From Semisulcospira habei (Eukaryota > Mollusca > Gastropoda > Semisulcospiridae): a stretch of 64,000 bases of DNA. Both the position numbers and the translations under genes were made by a program. Of this stretch, positions 40,629-51,615 are shown in pieces. Each line of letters begins with the position of its first letter. The first letter of the stretch is position 1. The notes below the pieces were generated by a model that had not been told where the DNA came from, made no database searches, and worked only from the letters and a program-made list of their open reading frames with translations. The stretch lies in assembly GCA_036245525.1 (NCBI GenBank), contig BTPG01000004.1:45643982-45707981 (forward strand). The letters are read 5' to 3'.

Positions 40629-42300
40629 TATATTAAATAACCATTTCTTAACGACAGCCGAAATATTGGCATTGTCAGCTGCAAATAACAGTAAACCGTA
40701 TGAAGTGCCGAGTTCTCTCAGAGAACACTTTAAAAAAACAACTATATCAAATACTTTCACCGTCCCTGATATTACAGTTGCGGAAGTCGGCAGATATATT
40801 TCTAGCATGCCCAACAAAAAGTCTGCTGGCATTGATGGTATTGATAATAAAACCCTAAAAATCTCATTACCGTATACAGTAGAATCACTAACATATATTT
40901 TCAACCTCTGCATAAAGCAAAGTACATTTCCAACCATTCTTAAAGAAGCAAAGGTAATCCCAATCCCTAAATCAAAAGATCTTGAAGATATTAATAACTA
41001 TCGTCCAATCTCCCTTCTGTCAGCTTTGTCAAAACCCCTTGAAAAGCACATTCAAAAACATCTCCTTGATTTTCTGGAAAAAGGTAAATTACTTAATATT
41101 CACCAGTCTGGTTTTAGACCGAAACATTCTTGTCAGTCAGCATTGACACATATTGTAGACAGCTGGCTGGAATCAATCAATAAAAGCCTGATGTCAGGAG
41201 CAGTTTTCTTAGACCTTAAAAAGGCGTTTGACCTTGTGGACCATGACATTCTCCTAAATAAGCTAACAGTTTATCACTTGGACGCAACCGCTATAGCATT
41301 CTTCCGATCATATCTCGAAGACAGAAAACAAATGGTGTACGCCCATGGAAGATACTCTAAGCAAGGAAATGTAAAATACGGCGTCCCCCAGGGATCTATT
41401 TTGGGCCCTCTTCTATTCATACTATTTATTAATGATCTACCGTTGCATATCACTAATTCTGACGTTAATTGTAATCTATTTGCTGACGATACGAGTCTTC
41501 ATGTTTCTGGCAAAAAAACGACGGACATTAGCCATAGTTTACAATGCAGTCTCAATGAGGTATCTGACTGGTGTAGACAGAACCATATGGTTCTTCACCC
41601 AGCAAAAACAAAGAGTATCTTAATCGCCACGGGGCAAAAACATCAACGCCGACTACAGCCATTACAATTACAATTAAACGCTGAACCTGTTGAACAAGTC
41701 ACTGAGCGTAAATTCTTAGGAATACATGTTGATGATCAACTGTGCTGGGAGACCCATATAAATGCTGTTTGTAAGACCATTGCTAAAAACACTTTCTTAT
41801 TGTCCCAGCTTAGACATGTAACGGATACAAATACCCGTAAATTGTTTTTTCATGCTCATATAAAGTCCCATGTTGATTATGTCTCCACAGTGTGGGACGG
41901 CTGCAATGATGTCCACATGAAGAGATTAAACTCCATATACAAAAGAGCTGTACAAATGATGGATAGACGCCCCATCCCTACCACAGACAAATTTAGATAT
42001 TTAAACATTCTCGGTCTGCGTCAGCAACTTACGTTAAACAAATGCGTCTATATGCATAAGATACTGAATAATATGACACCCCAGTATCTAACCACTAAAT
42101 TTATATCTCACCAAGAACGTGAACGGACCTCAAGAAACAATACCTTACCCCTACCACTGCCAAGAATTGACCTTTTTAAAACTAGTATGTCATTCTCTGG
42201 TCCGTTTGCTTGGAATTCCATCCCTGCACATTTGAAAACTATTACCTCACCAGGAAGTTTTAAAACAAAACTTTTTGATTACCTGATGAGTCAGACTTAG
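40618..42300 (+). CDS. LINE reverse transcriptase, 560 codons, intact
   Basis: Uninterrupted frame. Motifs: KKSAGIDGIDNKTLK near residues 67-81, VIPIPKSKDLEDINNYRPIS, SGFRPKHSCQSAL, motif A FLDLKKAFD (Asp 199), GVPQGSILGPLLF from 255, FADD with aspartates 290-291, and a KFLGIHVDD block near 365. The C-terminus (YKRAVQMMDRR, GPFAWNSIPAHLK) is typical of CR1/L2 elements. ATG 40618 overlaps the end of the endonuclease frame, so the RT either belongs to a single disrupted ORF2 or needs a frame change. The catalytic residues are complete. Confidence 0.88.
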   Translation: MSADILNNHFLTTAEILALSAANNSKPYEVPSSLREHFKKTTISNTFTVPDITVAEVGRYISSMPNKKSAGIDGIDNKTLKISLPYTVESLTYIFNLCIKQSTFPTILKEAKVIPIPKSKDLEDINNYRPISLLSALSKPLEKHIQKHLLDFLEKGKLLNIHQSGFRPKHSCQSALTHIVDSWLESINKSLMSGAVFLDLKKAFDLVDHDILLNKLTVYHLDATAIAFFRSYLEDRKQMVYAHGRYSKQGNVKYGVPQGSILGPLLFILFINDLPLHITNSDVNCNLFADDTSLHVSGKKTTDISHSLQCSLNEVSDWCRQNHMVLHPAKTKSILIATGQKHQRRLQPLQLQLNAEPVEQVTERKFLGIHVDDQLCWETHINAVCKTIAKNTFLLSQLRHVTDTNTRKLFFHAHIKSHVDYVSTVWDGCNDVHMKRLNSIYKRAVQMMDRRPIPTTDKFRYLNILGLRQQLTLNKCVYMHKILNNMTPQYLTTKFISHQERERTSRNNTLPLPLPRIDLFKTSMSFSGPFAWNSIPAHLKTITSPGSFKTKLFDYLMSQT

Positions 42301-42635
42301 TACGTTTCTCAGGTACTGTAATATTTCCTGTACCTCACGTATTTCATACAGATGGTTTTTTATATGTGTGTGTGTGTGTGCTCGTGTTTGTTTGTGCGTG
42401 TGGGTGTATGTGTGAGCGGCGCGCGTGCGCGCGTGTGTGCATGTGTGTGTGATGAGTATTATTATTTTTTCTGTATATAATGATGCTATTGGGTTTTGTA
42501 TGTACATATATATTTTATAGTTTCACTTCTTTTTTATCCTGTAGATGTTAGCAACGGCAAGTTTGTAAAATGACGATTTGTTTTCTGTCAAAACTTTTTA
42601 CCGTTGAAAAATAAAGTTTCATCATCATCATCATC

Positions 42636-42640
<5 letters not shown>

Positions 42641-42682
<42 letters not shown>

Positions 42683-42695
42683 AGAGAGAGAGAGA
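42641..42695. repeat. (CT)n-(GA)n microsatellite at the 3' junction of the LINE
   Basis: About 40 bp of CT switch at tcga to about 14 bp of GA. It continues directly from the CAT tail. Confidence 0.9.
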
Positions 42696-42884
42696 TTGAC
42701 TTCAGTCACGAGAGCGGACTTCTGGGTGTGAGCACTGTAGAAAAGCTGCAATGACGCGCTAGTGACAGGCGGAGAGAGGGCACTGACTTGTCAAGACGTC
42801 TGTGTTATTCAGCAAGCTTTGACAATGAGCGGCGCTTCGCGCCGAATAGGAGCAGCAAACAGGGTGCATCCAGTCCACTTCGCT

Positions 42885-43097
42885 TATCTCATTGTACCCC
42901 AACACCGAAATCCCGAAATTTTGCCGTTGTTCTCTGAAGACTGCATTGCAGTGCAGGACACAGATCGACCATGAAAGTTCAAGGGTGATGCCAAAATAGC
43001 TTGGCGCCAATAGGCGCCAAGCTATTCTGGCATCACCCTTGAACTATCATGGTCGATCCTTATCTTGCTGTGGTGTGTCTGGGGTAGAAGGAGTTAT
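42885..43097. mobile_element. Family C element (C1 carrier)
   Basis: Ends TATCTCATTGTACCCCAAC and tggggtagaaggagTTAT. The carrier and the gatgcc/ggcatc stem variant are as at 16331 and 33786. Confidence 0.88.
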
Positions 43098-43207
43098 GAC
43101 AAAGTCGGATATAACGAAGTCGAAAATAACAACACTTTCTCAGTGGTCCCCACAGCACTCTTTTACTTTGCTTGTAACAAACGTCGAATATGACAGGGGA
43201 AAAAGGG

Positions 43208-43226
43208 CCCCCCCCCCCCCCCCCCC
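43208..43226. repeat. C run
   Basis: About 19 C on the plus strand; the rest of 43098-43336 is unremarkable. Confidence 0.8.
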
Positions 43227-43336
43227 TGGCGATTTGTTATATGGGAAGTTTACGTTCAACTCTGTTGCATGCAGTGTCCCGCTTTGCGACGTCAGAATGT
43301 GTTCCTGTGCGCAGACGCATTGTACTCATCATGGCT

Positions 43337-43396
43337 TTGGGTGTCGGTAGCGCTTTTTGTCGAGGTGATTCCTGCAGGAATCACCTCGACAATTTC
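43337..43396. mobile_element. Family B palindrome, right terminus lost
   Basis: gggtgtcggtagcgcttttt, gtcgaggtgattcctgcag, gaatcacctcgaca, then decayed sequence. The central stem is perfect. Confidence 0.75.
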
Positions 43397-43775
43397 GCAA
43401 CGAATATCCCATGCCTGTGGTCATAAGCACAGGTTCGGGTCGAGACATGTGCTTTTATGATGTGCGTCTCTTTACAGTAGGGCATACTGATGTCGTTTGT
43501 TCGCTAGCTAGTGAACGGACGGATGAGCACTGCAGATTAATAGATACATATGATGAAAACGGGTTTCACGACGCAGGCATGTGGGCGGATTTTGTCATAG
43601 TCAACAGAACAATACTGCACTTTGTTATACACATCATAAAACGTGTTTATCGACGCAGGCCTGTCAGCACATAAAAGCCTATGCGTGTGTATATATACCT
43701 AACGAAGTCGGCAGTAAACGAAGAATGACCTTGTCAAATGGAGCTCATCAAATGTCCAAGCGCAGTGTCCAGGCA
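43397..43775. other. No feature seen
   Basis: No recognised repeat. Open frames crossing it start in the family B element. Confidence 0.4.
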
Positions 43776-43952
43776 TTAACTCTTTGGACGCAGGGATTGT
43801 CACCTAACTGCAAAAGGCATAGATCTTCGCAAGGCACAGATCCTTTTTTTGCGGGGGCCCATGAGGATCTATGCCTCTTGCTTGTCTCGTTAGGCAAGCC
43901 TGATCTGCGACGGTTCCGGAGACCATAGATAGACACTGGCGGTGAAAGTATT
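43776..43952. mobile_element. Family A element, partly duplicated left arm
   Basis: Left end TTAACTCTTTGGACGCAGG. The left arm appears twice in shortened form (ggcatagatcttcgc, ggcacagatcc). The right arm ggggcccatgaggatctatg, cctcttgc is good. The right end decays to ggcggtgaaagtattcac. Confidence 0.7.
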
Positions 43953-44097
43953 CACAGTGTGCTGTTGGTCTTCTCCTGCCAAGAAGATTGTTATATAATG
44001 GCTCCATTTCATTAGTTTTCCATTATCAGATAGAGGCATTTTCGTGAGCCTAGCAAGCGGACACAGTGCATCCATAATGAACTGTTTGAGTATAGTA

Positions 44098-44311
44098 TTA
44101 ACCCATTCAGCCCTGACGCACTACAGCAGGAGATGGGTCGACCATGATAATTCAAGGGTAGAGCCAGATTAGCTTGGCGCCTGTCGGCGCCAAGCTAATC
44201 TAGCACTGCCCTTGAATTATCATGGTCGATCCATCTCCTGCAACTGGTGCATAGTCATTAGATGACGCCTCCAAAATTTGCCAAATTCGGCCGTCGGGCT
44301 AAATGAGTTAA
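44098..44311. mobile_element. Family C element (C3 carrier), complete
   Basis: 214 bp, ends TTAACCCATTCAGCCCTGAC and cgtcgggctaaatgagTTAA. Stem with the attagc/gctaat variant; carrier orientation as at 27196. Confidence 0.9.
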
Positions 44312-44516
44312 CAATACTGTATGGAGTTTTCTGTTGGTGAAGATTGTCACACAATGGTTTCACTGAAGCCCGTCAATCTCTACGAGGCACGTGAATATAT
44401 TTTCATAGTCACAGAATTTGTGTCTCCATGGGTCTTGGTGTAGGAAAAATCTAACTCGGCACCTTGCTCAAGACTAGGATCAGACTTATTGGGAAAATAC
44501 TTGGCCAGGACCCCGC

Positions 44517-44555
44517 TTAACTCATTTCGAGACATGCCGCACCCTGTTTAGCGGC
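44517..44555. mobile_element. Family D left half
   Basis: cTTAACTCATTTCGAGACAT, gccgcaccctgtttagcggc. The right half is missing. Confidence 0.65.
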
Positions 44556-44727
44556 GAAAATCCCAACGAAAAGACGTTTTTATCAAACCAAAATGACAAC
44601 AGCATTTATTAAAGTTTCGGGTTAAAACACAAACAAGTATGCAATGTTCGGGCTGCTTATGTTTTGACTCATTTAACTCTGATGTTGAAGTTTGGAGATA
44701 TCCTCGAATGTCTTTGTCACAGTTCTG

Positions 44728-44797
44728 GAGACAGATCGACCATGATAGTTCAAGCTGATAGTTCACCCTTGAACCACAAAGTTCGATCCACATCCTG
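44728..44797. mobile_element. Family C remnant, hairpin collapsed
   Basis: ggagacagatcgaccatgat, agttcaagctgatagttcac, ccttgaacc, gttcgatccacatcctg. The gggtggtgcc-to-ggcaccaccc part has been deleted, leaving the outer arms. Confidence 0.6.
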
Positions 44798-45039
44798 TCA
44801 TGCCGTGATGAGCTTTATGGGTTTTGGTGAGATGCCAGCTCAACACGCTTGACAGTCACATTTTGGTCTGGACTTCGTTTTTGCATTTTACACGCTTGGT
44901 TGTAATAATTAATAAGAATAACATTTATATCGCACATACTCCATGCAAAAACCGGCTCAAAGTGCCTCACAATACTCAAAAGCACAAACACAAATGACAC
45001 ACATAAAAAACCACAAAAAACCCAAACAAACAGCCAGAA

Positions 45040-45178
45040 AAATTTCAAAAGCAGCACAAACACCCCTCCCCCAAAACAACAACAACAACAACAACAACAA
45101 CAAACAACTCCCCCCCCCCCCAACAAAAAAACCCCAAAAAACATAAACATACAAACAAACAAAAAAACGTATCATGAA
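45040..45178. repeat. A/C-rich simple sequence with (CAA)n
   Basis: (CAA)n around 45076-45104, a short C run, then AAAC/AAAAAC repeats. Cys- or Gln-rich open frames here are artefacts. Confidence 0.85.
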
Positions 45179-45262
45179 CACCGCCAAAATACAATAGAAG
45201 ATGACATCACATGCACGCACGCATGATCAGTCACAATGAAACCCTCGCCACAAGTCATTTGA

Positions 45263-45417
45263 TTAACCCTTTAGCCCCAATGTCCCATTTATCAAATTTT
45301 GGAGATATTGCCTAACGACTATGTACCAGTTGTAGGAGAAGGCTCATCTGGCACTACCCTTGAATTATCATGATCAATCCATCTCCTGCTGCAAGGTCCC
45401 GAGGCTAAAATAGTTAA
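45263..45417. mobile_element. Family C element (C3 carrier), left hairpin arm deleted
   Basis: Ends TTAACCCTTTAGCCCCAATG and ccgaggctaaaatagTTAA. Only the right arm ggctcatctggcactaccct remains of the hairpin. Confidence 0.8.
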
Positions 45418-45512
45418 CTGTGATACGTCACCATTTCGTCTGCTTTTTGTCTTCTTTGGGATTTTCTTTGCATTTTGCACGCTGGGCAGGCAGCTTTTGG
45501 TCTTGATATCCG

Positions 45513-45538
45513 GATGAAGCACGTCTCGAATGTGTTAA
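45513..45538. mobile_element. Family D right arm, sharing TTAA with the next element
   Basis: gatgaagcacgtctcgaatg, tgTTAA. The left arm is absent. Its TTAA opens the family C copy that follows. Confidence 0.55.
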
Positions 45539-45730
45539 CCCATTTAGCCCCAACGCCTTCAAAGAGGAGATGGATGGAACATGATCATACTAGGGCAGTG
45601 CCAGATGAGCTTGGCGCAAAGGCACTACCCTTGAATTATCATGGTCTATCCATCTCCTGCAACTGGTACAGAGTCGATAGGTAACACTTCCAAAATTTGG
45701 GCAATGCGGTCGTGAGGTGAAATGGGTTAA
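45535..45730. mobile_element. Family C element (C3 carrier), shortened hairpin
   Basis: Ends TTAACCCATTTAGCCCCAAC and gtcgtgaggtgaaatgggTTAA. The left arm gggcagtgccagatgagctt, ggcgc is followed by aaaggcactacccttgaatt, so most of the inner right arm is lost. Confidence 0.8.
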
Positions 45731-46313
45731 GAGTTACCGGCTTTGACACGTATGTAGAATAGCTTATAAACGCCTTCAAGCACACCGTTTTTGCCTGTCG
45801 CGTGTGGCCATTTCAATGTCGCTCAATGATGTTGTCGGGACCAGATAGCCAAATGCCACCTGCCAACGACGTCACCAAGCAACCCACGACCAGAAGTATT
45901 CAGACAATCGGTCAACTCGTTCCATTTCCCGTTACTTAGGGTCAACAACACTCCGTGACGCCAACGACGATGGCAACAAATGCAACAACAGACCTTACAA
46001 ATCGAGAAGATGATATCGAGATTAGAAAAAAAAAACAACAAAAAAACAACCCCAGATAATCTTTGATTCGGTAAGGTAGTGCAGTAAGATGATATTTCTG
46101 TCCCCCCCCCCCCAGGTACATCATAATATTAATAATCAGTTGAAATATCTCTCTTTTGTGTCACCAGTGGTGCTTGTTTTCACCACAATGCAGTGGCGTG
46201 ACCTTGTCCCATTTTATTGAAATGAAATCCTTTTTTTTTTTTTAATGAAATGAGAATAACAGTACCCCTAAGAAAATTAGGTTGTTTGGAAGGAAGTATC
46301 ATATTCTACATAT
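45731..46313. other. No gene; short homopolymers
   Basis: An A-rich patch near 46025-46047, an 11 bp C run near 46102 and a T run near 46230. Nothing else recognised. Confidence 0.5.
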
Positions 46314-46524
46314 TTAACTCATCCAACCCCACGGCCGTATTTCCCAAATGGAGGCGTCATCCAACGACTATGCACCAGTTGCAGGAGATGGATCGACCAT
46401 GATAATTCAAGGGTAGTGCCAGATTAGCTTGGCGCCGATAGGCGCCAAGCTAATCTGGCACTACCCTTGAATTATCATGGTCGATCTATCTTGTGCTGTA
46501 GTGCGTTGGGGCTGAATGAGTTAA
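46314..46524. mobile_element. Family C element (C3 carrier), complete
   Basis: 211 bp, ends TTAACTCATCCAACCCCACG and cgttggggctgaatgagTTAA. Both hairpin arms are perfect (gggtagtgccagattagctt and its complement). Confidence 0.92.
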
Positions 46525-46585
46525 AAGAAACTTCCTGCAGCAAAAACGTCATCTGAATTTCGACTGTCCATAAAACAGGGTGTTT

Positions 46586-46613
46586 CCCCCCCCCCCCCCC
46601 CCCCCCCCCCCCC
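46586..46613. repeat. C run, 28 bases
   Basis: One of the longest homopolymers in the window; its length is likely to be unreliable. Confidence 0.9.
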
Positions 46614-46732
46614 GCAGGTTTGGCAGCTTCGTGCTTTAAATAATAATTACGATAGGATGTCTTCTTCTCAGCGTATGCGAAATTCGCCGTGCAGGTTTTC
46701 TAATTCACTACTCCTGGCAGTCACTTTAATCT

Positions 46733-46796
46733 GCAAGAGGCATAGATCCTCATGAGCCCCTCCAGTCGCAGGTACTCATGAGAATCTATGCGGTTG
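46733..46796. mobile_element. Family A hairpin
   Basis: gcaagaggcatagatcctca, tgagcccctccag, tcgcaggtactcatgagaat, ctatgcggttgc. Several mismatches near the centre. Confidence 0.8.
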
Positions 46797-47728
46797 CTGG
46801 TAGTTATCACCCAATGTGCCTAATCTTCACTCGTTAGATTTTTTCCTCATTTCATCATTTTCTTAAGTCAGTGATTTGCCGCGGAAAATATGGGCATGTC
46901 GTCCCCTCCTGGGTGGCAAAAACGAACTTTAAAAAATAAGACCGAATATCATGAAAGGAAGAAAACAAAATCGAACTCTTTTGCGGAGTTGACAATGGAC
47001 GTGATGAATTTTACATAAAAACTGTAAGTGTGTCAACATAATATGAAAATTGTTATGTTGCTGTCTTGTTTTGTTCAACTTTTATTCTGAAAATGATGGA
47101 CGTGTCAGAAATGAAATGTATCTCCGGGCGGCTTTCCCTGCTGAGGCTGTTATTTGCAGTATAGATCACGCATGAGGGAAAATCCTGGGCAGAGAACCAG
47201 CGGAGAGACTGGCCACATACTTACACCTTGCAAACCTTTAAAACCATGACACAACATTGTACCTGTGCGCAATTATTAGTTATATTACATTGATGTTTAT
47301 TACAACCTCTTTGAACGGTCGAGCGTGTCTCCATGTCATTTTTATACACAAAAAACAAAACAACAACAAAACAAAAACCAACCGAACAAACAACAACAAA
47401 CAAACAAACAAACGACAAAACGCCAAGAACCGAAAAATTGCTACCACACGTCACGATTTTAGGGCACACCCCCACTCATCCCACAGCCCTCGTAGATGAC
47501 ACTGAAACAGTGTCAGTGTTGTCTTGCATGCGGGATTTCCACCTACAAGTCCAGCTAATGTAATTTTGTTGCGACTATTTGCAGACTGCTGGTATCAGCA
47601 TGCAAGTGTCATTTCAGTATAAAATTTAAAAAAAAAAAGATCAGCTCGTATTGCGCACTTCACTCCGTACGTCTATTTTCAAAAAGGGTCACTCGTAAAT
47701 GTGTTCCTTTGTGAAGAATTTCTAAGTA
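46797..47728. other. No gene; A/C simple sequence
   Basis: 47348-47413 is AAAC/CAA-type simple sequence. The open frames over it are low complexity. The rest shows no recognisable element. Confidence 0.5.
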
Positions 47729-47942
47729 TTAAATCGTTCAGCCCCGACACACCACATCAAGACATGGATCGAGCATGATAGTTCAAGGGTGGTGTCAGAA
47801 TAGCTTGGCGTCCGTAGGCGCCAAGCTATTCTGGCACCACCCTTGAACTATCATGCTCGATCTGTCTTTAGAATTGTAATACAATCCTTTAGATGGCAAC
47901 TTCAAAATTTGGGAATTTCGGTCCTGGGGTAGAATGTGCTAA
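47729..47942. mobile_element. Family C element (C1b carrier), complete
   Basis: 214 bp, ends TTAAATCGTTCAGCCCCGAC and ctggggtagaatgtgCTAA. It matches the 33322 and 62192 copies in carrier sequence. The arms differ at a few bases. Confidence 0.9.
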
Positions 47943-48054
47943 CGAAGATTTGGTGGCTGCGCTTCGGGAGATAAAAATGACAGGGAGACACGCTTGACCG
48001 TACAAAAGACACTGCAGTAAAAGAGAAGCGATTCTGTGCTTTTTCTAGGAGATT

Positions 48055-48198
48055 GGGGGGTGGGGTGGGGGGGGGGGGCATATCGGATTCACGAAGGTTT
48101 ATTTTGCGATTATCGAACCACGAAAAACAACACAAAAATAAACAAACCATAAAAAAAAAAATACACCCCCCCCAAAAAAAAAAAAAAAAAAAAAAAAA
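48055..48198. repeat. G run and A run
   Basis: A ggggggtggggtgggg tract near 48055-48080 and an A tract of about 25 bases near 48174-48198. The Phe/Gly-rich minus-strand frame here is an artefact. Confidence 0.8.
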
Positions 48199-48239
48199 CC
48201 GTAAAAAAAAAACAACCGAATAAACGCCAAAAACCGAAC

Positions 48240-48371
48240 CGTAGGCGCCAAGCTATTCTGGCACCACCCTTGAACTATTATGCTCGATCTGTCTCTAGAA
48301 TTGTAATACAGTCTTTCAGATGGCAACTTCAAAATTAAGGAATTTCGGTCCTGAGGCAGAATGTGTTTACG
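48240..48371. mobile_element. Family C (C1b) right half
   Basis: cgtaggcgccaagctattct begins a perfect right arm followed by the C1b right flank to agaatgtgTTTA. The left half is replaced by A-rich simple sequence. It is closely similar to the copy 300 bp upstream, so a local duplication is likely. Confidence 0.8.
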
Positions 48372-48571
48372 GAGATTTGGTGGTTCAAAAGCGCCTATCT
48401 TCTTTTCTTTTTAAGTTTTTCTTTTTTGTATCGCCGTCGCTGGGGCGATTGCTGCTGCTGCGACTTGTATGTAGCTGACGAATTTGATGTAGGTAAATCA
48501 TGTCTGTGTGTACCAAGTCATTGAGACTACTATGGGAGATAATCAGATCAAGCCTGTGTCCTCCATCTGAA

Positions 48572-48635
48572 AAGAGGCATAAATTCTCACGAGCCTTTGC
48601 GGCTGCAGAGGCTCATTAGAATCTATGCCTCTTGC
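48572..48635. mobile_element. Family A hairpin
   Basis: aagaggcataaattctcacg, agcctttgcggctgcagagg, ctcattagaatctatgcctc, ttgc. The aattctc / agaat variants match on both arms. Confidence 0.8.
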
Positions 48636-48692
48636 TGAGGGATGCGGGTTCACAATGCTGTCTCGTCTTCCCCTATGCCCTGTGATTGCTTC

Positions 48693-48869
48693 ATAACCCC
48701 TTCTCTGTCAGCATCATCAAAATGATGTCTGAACCATTGCGGATTTATCAGCGGACAAGCTCGTCTGCCTGAGGCACACGGATATGAATGAGTCGAGCAA
48801 GAGGCATAGATCCATATGACCCCCCCCACCCCGCAAATACGGGGGCTCATGAGGAGCTATGTCTCTTGC
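48693..48869. mobile_element. Family A element in A2 carrier, right end unclear
   Basis: The left end ATAACCCCTTCTCTGTCAGC and flank tctgaaccattgcggattta match the element at 52657. Hairpin at 48797-48869, with the centre lengthened by a C run. Confidence 0.75.
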
Positions 48870-49141
48870 CTTTGCATGCTCTGCGGGGACTTGACGAGGA
48901 TCTAATTATTACTGTAAGCAATATGCTTCCTTTGATCTGGATATCAGTGTCCTCATGGGCGACCCATCCCCCATCTCTGCACGATCATAGCAGAGGCTAT
49001 ACGCTGAATCGTACGACTAGCTATAAATGTCAAAGACATTTTCACTTTTTCCGCCGGTTGCATTACTAAAGATCGTGAGAGAGGTTGGAGACTGTGATCA
49101 AGAAACCGCATGTTTCGCTTGATCTTCGTCTTCCCTTTGAA

Positions 49142-51540
49142 ATTGTACGAGGACGTTATCAAGCATGTAGAATGTCTCTTGTTATTCATGCCCCACAGTT
49201 AGCCTTACATTCTGGCATTGTACGAGGACGTTATCAAGCATGTAGAATGTCTCTTGTTATTCATGCCCCACAGTTAGCCTTACATTCTGGCATTGTACGA
49301 GGACGTTATCAAGCATGTAGAATGTCTCTTGTTATTCATGCCCCACAGTTAGCCTTACATTCTGGCATTGTACGAGGACGTTATCAAGCATGTAGAATGT
49401 CTCTTGTTATTCATGCCCCACAGTTAGCCTTACATTCTGGCATTGTACGAGGACGTTATCAAGCATGTAGAATGTCTCTTGTTATTCATGCCCCACAGTT
49501 AGCCTTACATTCTGGCATTGTACGAGGACGTTATCAAGCATGTAGAATGTCTCTTGTTATTCATGCCCCACAGTTAACCTTACATTCTGGCATTGTACGA
49601 GGACGTTATCAAGCATGTAGAATGTCTCTTGTTATTCATGCCCCACAGTTAGCCTTACATTCTGGCATTGTACGAGGACGTTATCAAGCATGTAGAATGT
49701 CTCTTGTTATTCATGCCCCACAGTTAGCCTTACATTCTGGCATTGTACGAGGACGTTATCAAGCATGTAGAATGTCTCTTGTTATTCATGCCCCACAGTT
49801 AGCCTTACATTCTGGCATTGTACGAGGACGTTATCAAGCATGTAGAATGTCTCTTGTTATTCATGCCCCACAGTTAGCCTTACATTCTGGCATTGTACGA
49901 GGACGTTATCAAGCATGTAGAATGTCTCTTGTTATTCATGCCCCACAGTTAACCTTACATTCTGGCATTGTACGAGGACGTTATCAAGCATGTAGAATGT
50001 CTCTTGTTATTCATGCCCCACAGTTAGCCTTACATTCTGGCATTGTACGAGGACGTTATCAAGCATGTAGAATGTCTCTTGTTATTCATGCCCCACAGTT
50101 AGCCTTACATTCTGGCATTGTACGAGGACGTTATCAAGCATGTAGAATGTCTCTTGTTATTCATGCCCCACAGTTAGGCTTACATTCTGGCATTGTACGA
50201 TGACGTTATCAAGCATGTAGAATGTCTCTTGTTATTCATGCCCCACAGTTAGGCTTACATTCTGGCATTGTACGAGGACGTTATCAAGCATGTAGAATGT
50301 CTCTTGTTATTCATGCCCCACAGTTAACCTTACATTCTGGCATTGTACGAGGACGTTATCAAGCATGTAGAATGTCTCTTGTTATTCATGCCCCACAGTT
50401 AGCCTTACATTCTGGCATTGTACGAGGACGTTATCAAGCATGTAGAATGTCTCTTGTTATTCATGCCCCACAGTTAGCCTTACATTCTGGCATTGTACGA
50501 GGACGTTATCAAGCATGTAGAATGTCTCTTGTTATTCATGCCCCACAGTTAGCCTTACATTCTGGCATTGTACGAGGACGTTATCAAGCATGTAGAATGT
50601 CTCTTGTTATTCATGCCCCACAGTTAACCTTACATTCTGGCATTGTACGAGGACGTTATCAAGCATGTAGAATGTCTCTTGTTATTCATGCCCCACAGTT
50701 AGCCTTACATTCTGGCATTGTACGAGGACGTTATCAAGCATGTAGAATGTCTCTTGTTATTCATGCCCCACAGTTAGCCTTACATTCTGGCATTGTACGA
50801 GGACGTTATCAAGCATGTAGAATGTCTCTTGTTATTCATGCCCCACAGTTAACCTTACATTCTGGCATTGTACGAGGACGTTATCAAGCATGTAGAATGT
50901 CTCTTGTTATTCATGCCCCACAGTTAGCCTTACATTCTGGCATTGTACGAGGACGTTATCAAGCATGTAGAATGTCTCTTGTTATTCATGCCCCACAGTT
51001 AGCCTTACATTCTGGCATTGTACGAAGACGTTATCAAGCATGTAGAATGTCTCTTGTTATTCATGCCCCACAGTTAGCCTTACATTCTGGCATTGTACGA
51101 GGACGTTATCAAGCATGTAGAATGTCTCTTGTTATTCATGCCCCACAGTTAACCTTACATTCTGGCATTGTACGAGGACGTTATCAAGCATGTAGAATGT
51201 CTCTTGTTATTCATGCCCCACAGTTAGCCTTACATTCTGGCATTGTACGAGGACGTTATCAAGCATGTAGAATGTCTCTTGTTATTCATGCCCCACAGTT
51301 AACCTTACATTCTGGCATTGTACGAGGACGTTATCAAGCATGTAGAATGTCTCTTGTTATTCATGCCCCACAGTTAGCCTTACATTCTGGCATTGTACGA
51401 GGACGTTATCAAGCATGTAGAATGTCTCTTGTTATTCATGCCCCACAGTTAGCCTTACATTCTGGCATTGTACGAGGACGTTATCAAGCATGTAGAATGT
51501 CTCTTGTTATTCATGCCCCACAGTTAGCCTTACATTCTGG
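49142..51540. repeat. 75 bp minisatellite, 32 copies
   Basis: Unit attgtacgaggacgttatca, agcatgtagaatgtctcttg, ttattcatgccccacagtta, gccttacattctggc. Units are almost identical. The main variant is gcc/acc/ggc after tta; acc occurs in units 6, 11, 16, 20, 23, 27 and 29, and ggc in units 14 and 15. Because 75 is a multiple of three, one frame is open for the whole array apart from a single TGA near 50201. I see no domain, signal peptide or exon context. Confidence 0.95.
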
Positions 51541-51615
51541 CAGCCGCGATCTTCCATATGCCCTCCCAAAAAACCCCAACAGATTCTCCTGAGGTCATTG
51601 ATCGACAGTTTTGTA

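Larger units (their letters stand above)
39546..42640 (+). mobile_element. LINE, CR1/L2-like, nearly intact, in a CT microsatellite
   Basis: 3.1 kb non-LTR element carrying an AP endonuclease and RT, a 3' UTR of about 310 bp with a GT-rich stretch, aataaag at 42610 and a CAT tail (42620-42640). CT repeats lie immediately on both sides, so the target was a CT microsatellite. Only the first few endonuclease residues are lost, and only one frame change breaks the coding region. It is the youngest-looking LINE in the window. Confidence 0.9.

Noticed and set aside
44815..45220. Cys/Phe/Gly-rich minus-strand frames resembling a membrane protein
   Set aside because: They translate the A/C-rich simple sequence and the CAA repeat.
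49085..51592. Two long open frames (372 and 456 codons) as a repetitive protein gene
   Set aside because: They are a passive result of a 75 bp unit. There is no domain, no exon context and no sign of codon-level selection.
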